A stretch of DNA of 64,000 nucleotides from Ahrensia marina (GCF_001293565.1 NZ_JXMU01000017.1:1-64000), one strand, 5' to 3'; numbered from the stretch's first letter, positions 17,954 through 29,621 are shown. Numbers and translations are program-made. The notes: generated by a model not told the origin, from the letters alone.

Positions 17954-20722
17954 CTATGAAGCCTTTTGCCACTCTTCATCATCAGAATGCGTCTGCGCAT
18001 CGCCTGAAACATTAAAGCGTGAAACCATGGTCAATAGGTCCGAAGCCAGTTCCGCCACTGTTTGCGTAGCTGCATTGGTTTCTTCAGCCATTGCCGCGTT
18101 TTGCTGTGTGGATTGATCGAGCTGCCCGATAACGCTGTTTACTTCTTGCAAATCTTCCGATTGCGCCGTTGATGTGGAAGCAATCAATTCAATCAAGGCA
18201 TTAACCGACGCAATGTTTTCTTCGATTGCTGTGATTGATGTACCGGTCGACTGAACAAGGCGGACACCGTTTTCAACTTCCTGACCGGATGTTGAAATCA
18301 AACCATCAATCTCTTTGGCCGCAGTGGATGCACGTTGGGCGAGCTCGCGCACCTCCTGTGCCACGACCGCAAAGCCAAGTCCGGCTTCACCGGCACGGGC
18401 AGCTTCCACACCCGCGTTAAGAGCGAGCAGGTTGGTCTGGAATGCAATGTCTTCGATCATGGAAACAATAGTCGCAATCTTGGCGGATGTATCTTCAATA
18501 CGGCCCATAGCCTCAATTGCTTGAGAAACCACATCTGAAGCCTTGCGGGCATGATCTTGCGACTGAACACCCATCTGGCTGGCTTCCAGCGCACGTTCGG
18601 ATGAAGCTTTAACCTTATTGGTCACCTCGCCCAATGTACGCGCAGCGCCTTCAATATGGTTTGCCTGATTTTCGGTACGCTCGGCAAGTTGTGACATTGC
18701 GGAACGCAATTGTGTGGTGCCTGAGCTTATATCGCCGGTATTATGAGCAACACGCAGCATCACAGACTGCAAAGTTTCCTGAGACTGGTTAAAGTCACAA
18801 CGCACAGCATCAAGCGAGCCGTAAAACGGTTTTTCCAGACGGGCACTGAGATTTCCTGCCGCGAGCTCCTTAAGGCCAAAGCCCAGATCATCGACAGCGG
18901 CCTGGATTTTACGCGCCTCTTCGGCCTTGGCATTTTCGTTTTCAACGCGCTCTTCTTCAACTTCCTGACGCACTTTTTCAGAGTTGCTTTCAACCTGAAT
19001 TTTCTCAAGCGCGTTATCACGGAAAATCAACAAGGCTTTGGCCAGCTGGCCAAGTTCGTCGCCGCGGTTGGTATAATTAATCTCTGCGTCAAGTTGCCCT
19101 TCAGCCAGCGACCGTGTGGAACCGATGAGTTTGGAAAGCGGGTTCACAATACCGCGATTGATAACGATAAAGGCAACCAGCAATAAGGTGACAAGTGCCG
19201 CGACACCAATGGCGATCAGAACATTCGTGCTCCATGTGAGCTGTTCGTTGAGTTGCGATGATGAAGTGGCGATTTCAGCACGTTCGGCAGTCAAAATATC
19301 GAAGATGATGCTGTTGATAAGCTTTGTCTCGCGGTAAACATCCGCAACAAGCCCTTCAACCGCTTCGCTGGTATTCAGAACTGATTTTCTAAGCGCAATC
19401 AGACCCGTGTCTTCATGGACAAACGCTTTTAGTTTAACCGCATTTTCAGCAGCGTCTTTGTTGCCAACGGCCTCAAGCAATTTAGTCAAACGCGTCACAA
19501 TAAAGCCGACGCTTTGCTGCATTGTATCGACTACTTTCGGATCGTCCGTCAATGCGCCCTGAACCACCATAGCAGTAAATTGGCGTAATGTGGACATTGC
19601 TTCCAAGCTGCTGCGCACCTGCTTCATCTGGATGTCGACCAGATCGTTGATAATGCCTTTGTTTTCCTGCGCCGCTTTCTGTGCGTTCAGGAGCATACCG
19701 TTATATTTTTCATCGACAGCTCTTGCGAGTTCTTTTTCTACATCGTCCTTAAGCGCATTAATGCCATCAAGAAATGTTTGTACAGAGCCGGATTTAGGGA
19801 AAAAGCTTGCCAGTTCACGCATTTTAATGGCTTCTTCACCGCGATTGGCAAGCAGGTTTAGTTTGCTGGCCGTCTCTTCTGGCAGGTCACCATTTGCAAG
19901 AAGTCTCTTTGTTGTGTTGCGAATGCGGATGGAAGCACGGCCCAAAATGGACTTGAACTTACCTTCAAGTTCCGGTTCGCTGAGAGTCAGGAATGTTGAA
20001 GCAGCCCCGCCCAATTGTCCGACTTCGATTTGAACGTCCATCAATGTGCGGAATGCGAAAACTTCTGTTTTCATCAACCGGTCAACCAGAGCGCCGGCTT
20101 CACGGCCAGCTGTTTGACCACCTTCCTGCAACTCTGAATAAGCCTTACTGATAGCAGGCGACAGCAGAGAGCCAATAAGCGTGTCTGTCTTAAACAATTC
20201 CAGCAATAATTTTGATGACTGCGCTTTGATCGACAAATTGCCATCTGTCATTTCGTCCAGCGCGGTCAGCTGTCCGCTAAATCCCTCCACCGCATTGCGT
20301 AACTTGGCTATATCTTCTGCTGCAGGTCCTTCCTGAACGCCCGCAGGCACTCTGTCCAACAGGTTTTCAACTGTCAGTGACAACGTATCAAAGGCTTCCT
20401 GACGGGTTTCCTGCTGGTCTGCACCAATCAGCTCTGAAGCGGCGATTGTCAATTCCGTGCTCTGGATAGCCAGTGTACCTGCATCCACAAGTGAAGGAAC
20501 ACGTTCTTCATTAATGGCCTTGAATTGGTTGCTTGCTGAGTTGAAGGCATAAACCGCGATGGTAATCGCTACAATCGTCAACAAACCAACAATGGCGATG
20601 GAAGCACTGAGCTTTGCCCTCACCCCAAGACTGCTACGATCTGGTTTTTCAGCTGGTTTCTGTGCCTGAGCATTGCTTTTAGATTTACGAGCAAATTTGA
20701 ACAGATTTTTTGTCAAAGCCAT
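17954..20722 (-). CDS. Membrane methyl-accepting chemotaxis protein, large sensor domain
   Basis: This receptor of about 922 residues has a basic N-terminus, a first membrane helix (about residues 45-67, SIAIVGLLTIVAITIAVYAF), a long helical periplasmic region of about 430 residues, a second membrane helix (about residues 500-525, VLIAIGVAALVTLLLVAFIV), a HAMP domain, a second HAMP-like segment and a signalling domain with [20 protein letters not shown]. The periplasmic part resembles TorS-type four-helix sensors in its start (LVDAGTLAIQSTELTIAASE), a low-confidence comparison. The C-terminus lacks an NWETF-type tail. The ATG at 20722 is preferred over an upstream GTG at 20734. Confidence 0.93.
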   Translation of the reverse strand: MALTKNLFKFARKSKSNAQAQKPAEKPDRSSLGVRAKLSASIAIVGLLTIVAITIAVYAFNSASNQFKAINEERVPSLVDAGTLAIQSTELTIAASELIGADQQETRQEAFDTLSLTVENLLDRVPAGVQEGPAAEDIAKLRNAVEGFSGQLTALDEMTDGNLSIKAQSSKLLLELFKTDTLIGSLLSPAISKAYSELQEGGQTAGREAGALVDRLMKTEVFAFRTLMDVQIEVGQLGGAASTFLTLSEPELEGKFKSILGRASIRIRNTTKRLLANGDLPEETASKLNLLANRGEEAIKMRELASFFPKSGSVQTFLDGINALKDDVEKELARAVDEKYNGMLLNAQKAAQENKGIINDLVDIQMKQVRSSLEAMSTLRQFTAMVVQGALTDDPKVVDTMQQSVGFIVTRLTKLLEAVGNKDAAENAVKLKAFVHEDTGLIALRKSVLNTSEAVEGLVADVYRETKLINSIIFDILTAERAEIATSSSQLNEQLTWSTNVLIAIGVAALVTLLLVAFIVINRGIVNPLSKLIGSTRSLAEGQLDAEINYTNRGDELGQLAKALLIFRDNALEKIQVESNSEKVRQEVEEERVENENAKAEEARKIQAAVDDLGFGLKELAAGNLSARLEKPFYGSLDAVRCDFNQSQETLQSVMLRVAHNTGDISSGTTQLRSAMSQLAERTENQANHIEGAARTLGEVTNKVKASSERALEASQMGVQSQDHARKASDVVSQAIEAMGRIEDTSAKIATIVSMIEDIAFQTNLLALNAGVEAARAGEAGLGFAVVAQEVRELAQRASTAAKEIDGLISTSGQEVENGVRLVQSTGTSITAIEENIASVNALIELIASTSTAQSEDLQEVNSVIGQLDQSTQQNAAMAEETNAATQTVAELASDLLTMVSRFNVSGDAQTHSDDEEWQKAS

Positions 20723-21068
20723 TGATAAAACCACATACGTTCTTGGAATATATAAGGTGAAAAACCGAACGTAAGAGCCTGATCATCCGGCAAGACGGTT
20801 TCACAGCCTCATTAGCATCTGATTTCCGGAGGGACATGCTGCGTAAAGCGAGCGTTTGGCGAAGGTCATCGTCAACTTTACAGTTGCCGCCATGACAGAC
20901 GCTGCCATCGAAGCACTAAAAATTAGTTAAAATTGATCATGCCCTGTTAACATTTACGCTGGTCAACGAACGGAAATGTACTGACACAGAATTTCAGGAA
21001 CCCCGTGAGTTTTCGCAGTAAATATGTCATATTGTTAAAGTATGGGGTTTTAACAAACGGGCTTTACT
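20723..21068. other. Divergent intergenic region, no clear gene
   Basis: This stretch separates the minus-strand chemoreceptor and the plus-strand GNAT gene and must hold both promoters. It has an ACGTTC/GAACGT inverted pair near the receptor start and is A+T rich toward the GNAT side. A 19-codon open frame (20836-20895) with GGAGG three bases ahead of its ATG is present, but its start spacing is short and nothing else supports it. I see no RNA gene. Confidence 0.4.
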
Positions 21069-21572
21069 ATGATCCTCGACAAAACAGTTTTTGCACCGAC
21101 GACACATGCGCAAATGACAGCAGTGAAAATTATTCACGAACGTGCGTTTGAGCGCAGCTTTGAAGCTGAATTAGTCGAATCTCTTTTATTTGATAAACGT
21201 GCCACACTGGACATGGCGGCAATTATTGACGGGCAGATCGTCGGCCATGCTTTGCTGACGGCGCTGGACGGACAGGACGGTGCATTGGCTCTGGCGCCAT
21301 TGGCAGTGGACCCCGACTGGCGCGATTTTCTGATTGGCACCGAACTGGTTCGCCGTTTGATTGATGATGCGAAAGACCAAGGCTGGAAAAGTATCTTTGT
21401 CCTTGGCGATCCGGTGTATTACGGACGCTTCGGCTTTAGCTCAGAACTTGCCGACTGTGTGGACTGTGTTTTTCAATGCCGCGAGCTTCAGGCTCTCGAG
21501 CTTGAAGAAGGCGCACTGGCCAATGTTTCCGGCCCTTTGATCTATCCGCCGCAATTCAGCGCGGAGCCTTGA
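21069..21572 (+). CDS. GNAT-family N-acetyltransferase
   Basis: The 167-residue product belongs to the GNAT acetyltransferases of the YhbS-like group, which transfer acetyl from acetyl-CoA to an unknown acceptor. Visible features are LAPLAVDPDWRDFLIGTELV (the acetyl-CoA binding region) and the late motif GDPVYYGRFGFSS. The usual Q/RxxGxG/A pyrophosphate loop is altered here (DWRDFLIG), so the nucleotide grip may differ. No signal or membrane segment is present. It is a single-gene unit, convergent with the ATP synthase operon. The substrate is unknown. Confidence 0.87.
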   Translation: MILDKTVFAPTTHAQMTAVKIIHERAFERSFEAELVESLLFDKRATLDMAAIIDGQIVGHALLTALDGQDGALALAPLAVDPDWRDFLIGTELVRRLIDDAKDQGWKSIFVLGDPVYYGRFGFSSELADCVDCVFQCRELQALELEEGALANVSGPLIYPPQFSAEP

Positions 21573-21582
21573 TCACACGCAT

Positions 21583-21605
21583 AAAAAAGCCGCCCGGTGG
21601 GCGGC
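21583..21605 (-). terminator. Rho-independent terminator of atp operon
   Basis: A 7-bp G+C stem (GCCGCCC 21589-21595 with GGGCGGC 21599-21605, three-base loop) is followed on the minus strand by six T residues (21588-21583). It lies 28 bases after the atpC stop and 11 bases after the end of the convergent GNAT gene. Confidence 0.9.
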
Positions 21606-21632
21606 TCAGATAAAGCATATCGCTTGAAACGC

Positions 21633-22040
21633 TTATGCAGGCAGAATTTGCTGGTTAAGGGTAGTCAATTGGGCAAGATAGCTATTTGCTTTTGCTTTGG
21701 CCTCGCCCTCGGCAGCAGAGGCAACCTCTGCTTTCGCAGCCTCAATACGCGCATCAAGATCAGCTTTGTTGACATCGGCAACAGAAACCGCGGATTCTGC
21801 CAGAACTGTGCAGGATGTCGGCAGCACGTCGATGAAACCGCCAAAAATGACATATTCTTCTTTTTTGCCTTCAGCAGTTGTCACTGTGGCAACGCCGGGC
21901 TGCAACGTTGACATTGTCGGCGCGTGGTTAGCCATAACAGTGAAATAGCCGTCGCTGCCAGGCACAACAACTTCCGTTACCTGTTCTGACAGTAGCAAGC
22001 GCTCTGGTGAAACCAACTCGAATGTAAATGCGTCAGCCAT
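21633..22040 (-). CDS. atpC: ATP synthase F1 epsilon subunit
   Basis: AtpC is the rotor-stalk subunit that inhibits hydrolysis in F1. The 135-residue product has the N-terminal beta domain (FELVSPERLLLSEQVTEVVV, PGSDGYFTVMANHAPTMSTL) and a shorter C-terminal helical part rich in alanine. Length matches alphaproteobacterial AtpC. It is the last gene of the minus-strand atp operon and is separated from atpD by a small membrane-protein gene, which is unusual. Confidence 0.96.
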   Translation of the reverse strand: MADAFTFELVSPERLLLSEQVTEVVVPGSDGYFTVMANHAPTMSTLQPGVATVTTAEGKKEEYVIFGGFIDVLPTSCTVLAESAVSVADVNKADLDARIEAAKAEVASAAEGEAKAKANSYLAQLTTLNQQILPA

Positions 22041-22045
22041 AAAAA

Positions 22046-22246
22046 TTACTCAGTTTCATGTCGTGGCAAAAATGAACCCAGCAGTCCTAGTGAGGCACCG
22101 GCCAAGGTACCGACAATCAGATTAACCGCCACTGAATTATTGTAGGTCAAACCGAAAAACTGGTCGAGCGTATCCGGTCCGATAAGTAGTCCGATAAGGA
22201 AACCGGCGAATGCAAGTTCAGCAATTAATTGCAACTTATTACCCAT
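22046..22246 (-). CDS. Small membrane protein inserted between atpD and atpC
   Basis: I do not recognise a family. The product of 66 residues has two membrane helices (about residues 8-25 and 42-60, VNLIVGTLAGASLGLLGSFL) and a short polar tail. It sits five bases before atpC and 26 bases after atpD on the same strand. AAGGAAAC lies ahead of the ATG at 22246, which is preferred to a GTG one codon earlier. Its size and place recall AtpI-like helper proteins, but atpI normally lies at the start of the F0 genes, so this is only a guess. Confidence 0.68.
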   Translation of the reverse strand: MGNKLQLIAELAFAGFLIGLLIGPDTLDQFFGLTYNNSVAVNLIVGTLAGASLGLLGSFLPRHETE

Positions 22247-22272
22247 CACCGTTTCCTTTCGAATTTTTCTAA

Positions 22273-23832
<1,560 letters not shown>

Positions 23833-24084
23833 CTATACAATACAGGCTGCAAACCAGCCTGGAAAAATCCATTTAATATATCCCAAGTCACCAATGTAAG
23901 TAACGTATAAACCATACGGCCAAAATAAGAGCTTCAGCACATATGAGACTAAACCAATCCCTACACCATATACTTGGGCTGTTACAAAACCCCAAAGACC
24001 ATAACAACCGCTAAATGCTAACTTCCAAGGCATCGTAAAATAAGAGAGGCCTGAGAATAGCCCAAGTATCGTTCCGATTGCCAA
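23833..24084 (-). CDS. Small membrane protein inserted between atpG and atpD
   Basis: I do not recognise a family. The minimal 83-residue frame from a TTG at 24084 holds about three hydrophobic segments rich in Gly, Tyr and Phe (AIGTILGLFSGLSYFTMPWK; KLAFSGCYGLWGFVTAQVYG). No ribosome-binding site precedes the TTG. The same frame extends upstream to a CTG at 24120 overlapping the atpG stop (CTGA), adding [12 protein letters not shown]-like residues, and there GGAGG lies at good spacing inside the end of atpG. A non-ATG start (CTG, or the ATT next to it) is therefore likely. The region is more A+T rich than its neighbours. Confidence 0.58.
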   Translation of the reverse strand: MAIGTILGLFSGLSYFTMPWKLAFSGCYGLWGFVTAQVYGVGIGLVSYVLKLLFWPYGLYVTYIGDLGYIKWIFPGWFAACIV

Positions 24085-24116
24085 ATATGAGGTTAGTATG
24101 GTCTTAAAAAATTTAA

Positions 24117-25001
24117 TCAGAGAGCCTCCGCGCCCGAGATAATTTCAATAAGTTCTTTAGTGATTTGCGCCTGACGCTGGCGGTTATAGCTCATTGTCAG
24201 CTTGTCGATCATTTCACCGGCATTGCGGGTCGCATTGTCCATCGCAGACATTTTCGCACCCATTTCACCGGCAACATTTTCCAGCAATGCGCGGAAAATC
24301 TGAACCGAAATATTGCGCGGGATGAGATCATCCAGAATCGCATTGGCATCCGGCTCATATTCGTACAAGGCTGACGCCGCATCGACATTTTCTGCCTCAT
24401 CAACTTCCGGCGCAGCTGCCGGGATCAGTTGCAGACCTGTCGGCACCTGACTGATAACCGAGCGGAACTCGGAATAGTAAAGCGTACAAACGTCAAATTC
24501 ACCCGCTTCAAACATCGACATAACGCGCTTGCCAATGGCATCGGCGTTCGAAAAGCCGATATGTTTGACTTCACGCAAATCGATACGGTCGATAATCAGG
24601 GCTGAAAACTCACGACGCAGAATGTCGTAACCTTTTTTGCCGACACAAAGGATTTTGACTTCCTTGCCTTCTGATTGAAGCTTGCGCACATCATCGCGCA
24701 CAAAACGCGCAATGTTGGAGTTAAAGCCGCCGCAAAGGCCGCGTTCAGACGTACAAGCGATAAGCAAATGCGTCTTGTCACTTCCCGTACCGGTCATCAG
24801 CTTCGGTGCGTCATCACCGGAAACAGTGGCTGCAATGTTAGCAAGCACCGCGCCCATACGCTGTGAATAAGGACGTGCAGCTTCGGCAGCATCCTGCGCA
24901 CGGCGCAATTTAGCCGCGGCCACCATCTGCATGGCCTTGGTGATTTTCTGCGTTGCCTTAACCGACGAGATGCGGTTTCTAAGGTCCTTCAATGAAGGCA
25001 T
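24117..25001 (-). CDS. atpG: ATP synthase F1 gamma subunit
   Basis: AtpG is the central rotating shaft of F1. The 294-residue product shows the N-terminal coiled coil ([24 protein letters not shown] region), the [12 protein letters not shown] block near residues 80-91 and the C-terminal [20 protein letters not shown] helix, all diagnostic. Length matches the family. It lies 32 bases after atpA. Confidence 0.97.
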   Translation of the reverse strand: MPSLKDLRNRISSVKATQKITKAMQMVAAAKLRRAQDAAEAARPYSQRMGAVLANIAATVSGDDAPKLMTGTGSDKTHLLIACTSERGLCGGFNSNIARFVRDDVRKLQSEGKEVKILCVGKKGYDILRREFSALIIDRIDLREVKHIGFSNADAIGKRVMSMFEAGEFDVCTLYYSEFRSVISQVPTGLQLIPAAAPEVDEAENVDAASALYEYEPDANAILDDLIPRNISVQIFRALLENVAGEMGAKMSAMDNATRNAGEMIDKLTMSYNRQRQAQITKELIEIISGAEAL

Positions 25002-25033
25002 ATCTTATAACCCTTACCTAAGAGCCCCGCGAA

Positions 25034-26566
25034 TTATGCGAAGCTCTTTGCGAATGATTCGATTGCAGACTTCAGCGCTTCTTCTGTTGAATCAGTCAGC
25101 TTCTGTTCTTTTGCGATCGTTTCGAGAATTGATTTTCCTTCGCCGCGCATATGCGTCAGAAGGCCTTGCTCAAACTCACCAACTTTGTTGACCGGAAGGT
25201 TATCGAGGTAACCTTTCACGCCAGCGAAGATAACAGCAACCTGCTCTTCGGTTTTGAGTGGCGAGAACTGTGGCTGTTTCAGCAATTCTGTCAAACGGGC
25301 ACCACGGTTCAGCAAACGCTGCGTAGAAGCATCAAGGTCGGAACCGAACTGCGCAAACGCAGCCATTTCACGATACTGGGCAAGCTCACCTTTAATAGAG
25401 CCGGCAACCTGCTTCATCGCTTTGATCTGCGCGGCAGAACCAACGCGGGAAACCGATAGACCAACGTTCACCGCCGGGCGGATACCTTGGAAGAATAGGT
25501 CAGTTTCAAGGAAGATCTGTCCGTCCGTGATCGAAATCACGTTTGTCGGAATATAGGCAGACACGTCGTTCGCCTGTGTTTCAATAACCGGCAAAGCAGT
25601 CAAAGAACCAGAACCTTCGTCTTCGTTCAGTTTCGCCGCACGCTCGAGAAGACGTGAGTGAAGATAGAAAACGTCACCTGGGTAAGCTTCACGGCCCGGA
25701 GGACGGCGAAGAAGAAGTGACATCTGACGATAAGCAACCGCTTGTTTTGAAAGGTCGTCATAACCGATCAGCGCGTGCATGCCGTTGTCACGGAAATATT
25801 CACCCATTGTACAGCCTGCGAATGGTGCAAGGAACTGCAATGGTGCCGGATCAGATGCTGTCGCAGCGATCACGATTGAATATGGAAGCGCGCCGCGCTC
25901 TTCAAGAACCTTCACGAACTGCGCAACAGTTGAACGCTTCTGGCCAACCGCAACATAGATACAGTAAAGCTTGTCGCTTTCCGAACCTGATTCATGCGCA
26001 GGCTTCTGGTTCAAGAACGTATCAAGAATGATCGCTGTTTTACCTGTCTGGCGGTCGCCAATCACAAGCTCACGCTGGCCACGGCCAACAGGGATCAAAG
26101 CGTCAATCGCTTTAAGACCGGTAGACATTGGCTCATGCACGGATTTACGCGGGATAATGCCCGGCGCCTTAACGTCCACACGTGCACGCTGCTTTGCCTT
26201 GATCGGGCCTTTGCCGTCGATCGGGTTGCCAAGCGGGTCAACAACACGGCCAAGAAGCTCTTTTCCGACAGGAACATCCACAATCGCGCCTGTACGCTTA
26301 ACTGTGTCGCCTTCTTTGATGTCACGGTCAGAACCGAAGATAACAACACCGACATTGTCTTCTTCAAGGTTAAGCGCCATGCCGCGAATGCCGCCTGGGA
26401 ATTCGACCATTTCACCGGCCTGAACTTTGTCCAAGCCGTAAATACGGGCGATACCGTCACCGACAGATAGAACCTGTCCAACTTCTGAAATCTCGGCTTC
26501 TTTACCGAAATTCTTGATTTGGTCTTTAAGTATTGCAGAAATCTCTGCCGCGCGAATGTCCATCAT
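25034..26566 (-). CDS. atpA: ATP synthase F1 alpha subunit
   Basis: AtpA is the non-catalytic nucleotide-binding subunit of F1. The 510-residue product has the start [20 protein letters not shown], the P-loop [15 protein letters not shown] and [20 protein letters not shown]. Length matches the family. Two ATG codons are adjacent (26566 and 26563); the first overlaps the atpH stop (ATGA) and GAGG lies four to seven bases ahead, so either may be used. Confidence 0.98.
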   Translation of the reverse strand: MMDIRAAEISAILKDQIKNFGKEAEISEVGQVLSVGDGIARIYGLDKVQAGEMVEFPGGIRGMALNLEEDNVGVVIFGSDRDIKEGDTVKRTGAIVDVPVGKELLGRVVDPLGNPIDGKGPIKAKQRARVDVKAPGIIPRKSVHEPMSTGLKAIDALIPVGRGQRELVIGDRQTGKTAIILDTFLNQKPAHESGSESDKLYCIYVAVGQKRSTVAQFVKVLEERGALPYSIVIAATASDPAPLQFLAPFAGCTMGEYFRDNGMHALIGYDDLSKQAVAYRQMSLLLRRPPGREAYPGDVFYLHSRLLERAAKLNEDEGSGSLTALPVIETQANDVSAYIPTNVISITDGQIFLETDLFFQGIRPAVNVGLSVSRVGSAAQIKAMKQVAGSIKGELAQYREMAAFAQFGSDLDASTQRLLNRGARLTELLKQPQFSPLKTEEQVAVIFAGVKGYLDNLPVNKVGEFEQGLLTHMRGEGKSILETIAKEQKLTDSTEEALKSAIESFAKSFA

Positions 26567-27126
26567 CCGACCTCTTTGAGCGAAATCTTAAGTGAGGAGA
26601 GTTTGGTTTTTAGTGATGTATCGATCTGGCGTGAGCCGATCTTCACTATCAAACCTCCGAGAATTGACGGATCAACAGTAATGTTGAGCGTCACGTCTTT
26701 GCCGGCAACATCTTTCAATGCAGCCTTCAATTCTTTTTCCTGTGCAGCTGTCAGCTTTGCGGCGACCGTCACATCAGCAGAAACTTCACCGCGGCCTTCG
26801 GCTGCGATTTCGCGAAATGCTTTAATGATGGAAGGCACTGCAAAGAGGCGGCGGTTGCCGGCAACAACTTTGAGGAAATTGGTAACAAGCGGGTGGAAGC
26901 TTGCCTTTGCGGTAATACCGTTAACGGCAGCAACCTGATCGTCCGAAGAAAACACAGGGCTTTCGATGAGACGTTTAAGGTCGGCACTGCCGGAAACCAT
27001 AGCTTCGAATGCATCTAATGATGCTTCAACCTTGGATGTTGCTTTTGCGTCAACGGCAAGTTCGTACAAAGAACCCGCATAACGCGCTGCAACTTGTGAG
27101 GTAGGAGACGATGTAGCCACAGGCAA
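26563..27126 (-). CDS. atpH: ATP synthase F1 delta subunit
   Basis: AtpH (delta) joins F1 to the peripheral stalk. The 187-residue product has the N-terminal six-helix domain ([20 protein letters not shown]) and the C-terminal segment [30 protein letters not shown], of which [20 protein letters not shown] is the diagnostic part. The first codon is a TTG at 27126 with AGAGAAG ahead of it; a GTG two codons later is an alternative. It begins the operon, and the F0 genes are outside this window, as usual in alphaproteobacteria. Confidence 0.95.
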   Translation of the reverse strand: MPVATSSPTSQVAARYAGSLYELAVDAKATSKVEASLDAFEAMVSGSADLKRLIESPVFSSDDQVAAVNGITAKASFHPLVTNFLKVVAGNRRLFAVPSIIKAFREIAAEGRGEVSADVTVAAKLTAAQEKELKAALKDVAGKDVTLNITVDPSILGGLIVKIGSRQIDTSLKTKLSSLKISLKEVG

Positions 27127-27316
27127 TCACTTCTCTTAGCTAGACATTGTGAAGAGCTCCTAAGTGGATTAAAGCCCTAACACGTTGATTAAATTGTTTT
27201 TTTCTGAGCGCCTAAGATCCACAGACCGCGACCCCCAAGCAAGATGAGGGCGCTCTAGCATAGCGTTTGTCGCCGTGCAAGGTGTTGGCACTACTCTTTT
27301 GTCGCATATGGGGCGC
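27127..27316 (-). promoter_or_regulatory. Putative atp operon promoter region
   Basis: The gap upstream of atpH contains no gene. A possible promoter on the minus strand reads TTGCAC, then 17 bases, then TAGAGC, about 130 bases upstream of the start; the match to consensus is only partial. A short T-run near 27194-27200 lies in the leader. Assignment is tentative. Confidence 0.3.
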
Positions 27317-27709
27317 TCAAAACAGCGCTGTATAGCCATATATGAGCGGTCCGGCGGCCAAAGCCGCCTCCATTGCAATGGAGATCCAGTTAAATTTGGT
27401 ATTGCCGCCGTCGAAGAGAATCGAAACCAGACGGCCAAATGCGGTAAACGCCCAACTGACACCCAGTGCCAGCCAAAGCAGTGGCTGGGCAAAGGCAATC
27501 GCCAGAATTCCGACACCAAAATAGAATCCTGACATAGTCGCACGGCTTTCCGACAAAGCCTGCGGAACACCTTCGGCGGTACGCAGCCGCAATATGCGGA
27601 ATGTAAGGCGCGGCATCAAAAGACAGATAAATCCGAAGCCAACCGTAATAATAGCCGATGCCAGCGCAAACCATTCGCCCACCGGCTCATTGATAATCAC
27701 CTCTTGCAT
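27317..27709 (-). CDS. Four-helix membrane protein (DUF4345-like)
   Basis: This 130-residue protein has four hydrophobic segments (about 12-32, 55-75, 78-98, 105-128) and the pattern WAFTAFGRLVSILFDGGNTK, which resembles the DUF4345-type small membrane proteins. Function is unknown. The open frame reaches 27745, but the ATG at 27709 is fused to the stop of the transporter gene (TAATG) with AAAGAGG ahead, so this start is chosen. It is the second gene of a two-gene unit with the DMT transporter. Confidence 0.72.
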   Translation of the reverse strand: MQEVIINEPVGEWFALASAIITVGFGFICLLMPRLTFRILRLRTAEGVPQALSESRATMSGFYFGVGILAIAFAQPLLWLALGVSWAFTAFGRLVSILFDGGNTKFNWISIAMEAALAAGPLIYGYTALF

Positions 27710-28611
27710 TACATCCTCTTTCCAAGTTTGTGCTCGCGGTACCACAGATACAGCCCCGATCCGGCAACGACGATCATTCCCAATACGGTCCAGCTGTCCG
27801 GCAGATCACCAAAAAGAAGAAAGCCGAGCAAAGTCATCCAGATGATTTGCGTATATAAAAAGGGTGTTACCTTCGACGCATCGGCAAGCTTACTCGCCTT
27901 GATCAAACCCATATGGCCGACCATGCCCGCCAAGCCCGCCATGGCAAATGCAAACCAGTCCGATAATTGTTGCGGCATCTGTGCTTCGGGAATGGCAAGC
28001 GGCGCGAACAGCACTACGGCGAAAAAGCACGAATAGAAGATCAGGCTTTCCGGCGTTTCAACAGAAGCCAGTTTGCGCGTCAGCACCAGATAAAAAGAAT
28101 TGCACAACATGGAGCCGAGAATCAGCAGGACCGGCCATGTAAAAACATCGGTGCCGGGGCGCACGACAATCAGCACGCCGATAAACCCGATAAAGATCGC
28201 GACCCAGCGCCTCGGCCCTGCCCATTCACCCAGCATCGGTCCTGCCAGCACGGCAACAACGATCGGGGCAGCAAGCAATACGGAAATTGTTTCGGCCAGT
28301 TGCAGATATTGCAAAGCAAGAAAATTGAAACATGTCATGCCCGGCAATAAAAGGCCGCGGCAGATCTGAAGCACAGGGCGCTCCATTTTCCAAAGCCGCT
28401 TGTTTTTCCAGCCTTTGAAAAAGACAACCAGAAACAGAGCCTGAATTGCAAACCTGACCCAGACAACAAACATCACCGCCTGACCGCCAACCACCAGCCA
28501 TTTGGCCGACGCATCAAGCAGCGAAAAGCAGAAAAACGAAAACAAAGCGATACCAATGGCAGCCGGCGGCATCGACATTTCAACTATGGGTGATTTGGCT
28601 TGCAAGTTCAT
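27709..28611 (-). CDS. DMT-family transporter (EamA domains)
   Basis: The 300-residue product has about ten membrane helices arranged as two EamA repeats, typical of drug/metabolite transporters that export small metabolites. Marks include the first helix SFFCFSLLDASAKWLVVGGQ, the middle AETISVLLAAPIVVAVLAGP and the repeat-2 segment LAGMVGHMGLIKASKLADAS. The substrate cannot be predicted. It is followed by the DUF4345-like gene with a TAATG overlap and lies 42 bases after the XRE regulator gene, which may control it. Confidence 0.88.
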   Translation of the reverse strand: MNLQAKSPIVEMSMPPAAIGIALFSFFCFSLLDASAKWLVVGGQAVMFVVWVRFAIQALFLVVFFKGWKNKRLWKMERPVLQICRGLLLPGMTCFNFLALQYLQLAETISVLLAAPIVVAVLAGPMLGEWAGPRRWVAIFIGFIGVLIVVRPGTDVFTWPVLLILGSMLCNSFYLVLTRKLASVETPESLIFYSCFFAVVLFAPLAIPEAQMPQQLSDWFAFAMAGLAGMVGHMGLIKASKLADASKVTPFLYTQIIWMTLLGFLLFGDLPDSWTVLGMIVVAGSGLYLWYREHKLGKRM

Positions 28612-28653
28612 ATGTCCGGTTAAGCGCTTCCATCGCTCTGACAGATTTCGCGG

Positions 28654-29490
28654 TTAAAGAAAAGACCGGATAACCTCTGGCGCCGATCGTGCATCAACAC
28701 TGGACGCACGCACCAGTTCATCAAAATGGCGGGTTAAACCCTGCACCTGCTTGCGTTCGCGAAACACCATATAAAATTGCCCGACATAGACCGCCGCAAT
28801 CAGCGGTCCGAAAATCATCAACGGCGCGGAATGAACTTTGCGGCTGGAAAACAGATAAAGCCGGACAGAGGGATAAAGATCACCGCATTGCTGCGCCATA
28901 TGCCGAATTTGCTCAACCCGCACCTCTTCGGGAATGCCCTCAAAATACCCCTCGCCGCGCGCCAGTGATTTTACGGTCTCAATGGGCACACAAATCTCAT
29001 AATCCGATCCCGGTGCCTGCAACCAGTCCGCCGTGTCGCGCATGGCCGCATTGGCCTGCTCGGGCGTTTTGTCCTGAAAAAGCGCATATTCCCAATTCAG
29101 CATGGCGCTGGTTTTCAAAATATCCGGCAATGTTGTCGGTACGGCGCGTATCTTATGACCCGCCGCTTCGCGGTGCCAGGCAATCAATTGCTCGTCGGCC
29201 GGCGTGCGCTGCGCGTCTGCAAAGTTCAAACCGGCGCTTAGCAATTGCGCTGCCCGCTCGGAGCGGTCAGACAGGCCAAGCAGCCAGTCGGCGCTTACAC
29301 CGAGGGCGGCAGCAAATTCCGCCGCAATATGAGCATTGGGCAGACGCGCATCCTCGCCATTGAGAATTTGCGCCACTGTGGAACGGTCAATGCCCGCATC
29401 CCGCGATAATTGTGAGCGTGTCACCTCAGTGGCATTTAAGCGCTCAATCACACGGTCCCGAAATAAAGCCGCCCGCTCCAACTTGTTCAT
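28654..29490 (-). CDS. XRE-family transcriptional regulator with C-terminal sensor region
   Basis: The 278-residue product starts with an XRE helix-turn-helix (about residues 12-70, ATEVTRSQLSRDAGIDRSTV and AAALGVSADWLLGLSD) and continues with a domain of about 200 residues I cannot name, containing KIRAVPTTLPDILKTSAMLN, which looks like a small alpha/beta ligand domain. It probably regulates the transporter genes immediately downstream on the same strand. In its upstream region TTTCACT (29534-29540) and AGTGAAA (29558-29564) form an inverted repeat that could be its operator. Confidence 0.85.
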   Translation of the reverse strand: MNKLERAALFRDRVIERLNATEVTRSQLSRDAGIDRSTVAQILNGEDARLPNAHIAAEFAAALGVSADWLLGLSDRSERAAQLLSAGLNFADAQRTPADEQLIAWHREAAGHKIRAVPTTLPDILKTSAMLNWEYALFQDKTPEQANAAMRDTADWLQAPGSDYEICVPIETVKSLARGEGYFEGIPEEVRVEQIRHMAQQCGDLYPSVRLYLFSSRKVHSAPLMIFGPLIAAVYVGQFYMVFRERKQVQGLTRHFDELVRASSVDARSAPEVIRSFL

Positions 29491-29621
29491 TTTTTAAACC
29501 TTGGTGATTTTTGTAAACAATCAGGTGTTAATGTTTCACTCTTTCTAAATTCCGGCAAGTGAAAATTTTCGATAGGCAGAGCGCATAAGATGACAACATA
29601 ATCGACCTGAAGGAGGTATCA

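Noticed and set aside
20836-20895. 19-codon frame with GGAGG ahead
   Set aside because: Spacing to the ATG is only three bases, the peptide has no recognisable feature, and the site lies within a divergent promoter region.
27169-27570. 133-codon minus-strand frame overlapping the DUF4345-like gene
   Set aside because: It lies out of frame across the membrane-protein gene, whose start is fused to the transporter stop; composition is that of a shadow frame.
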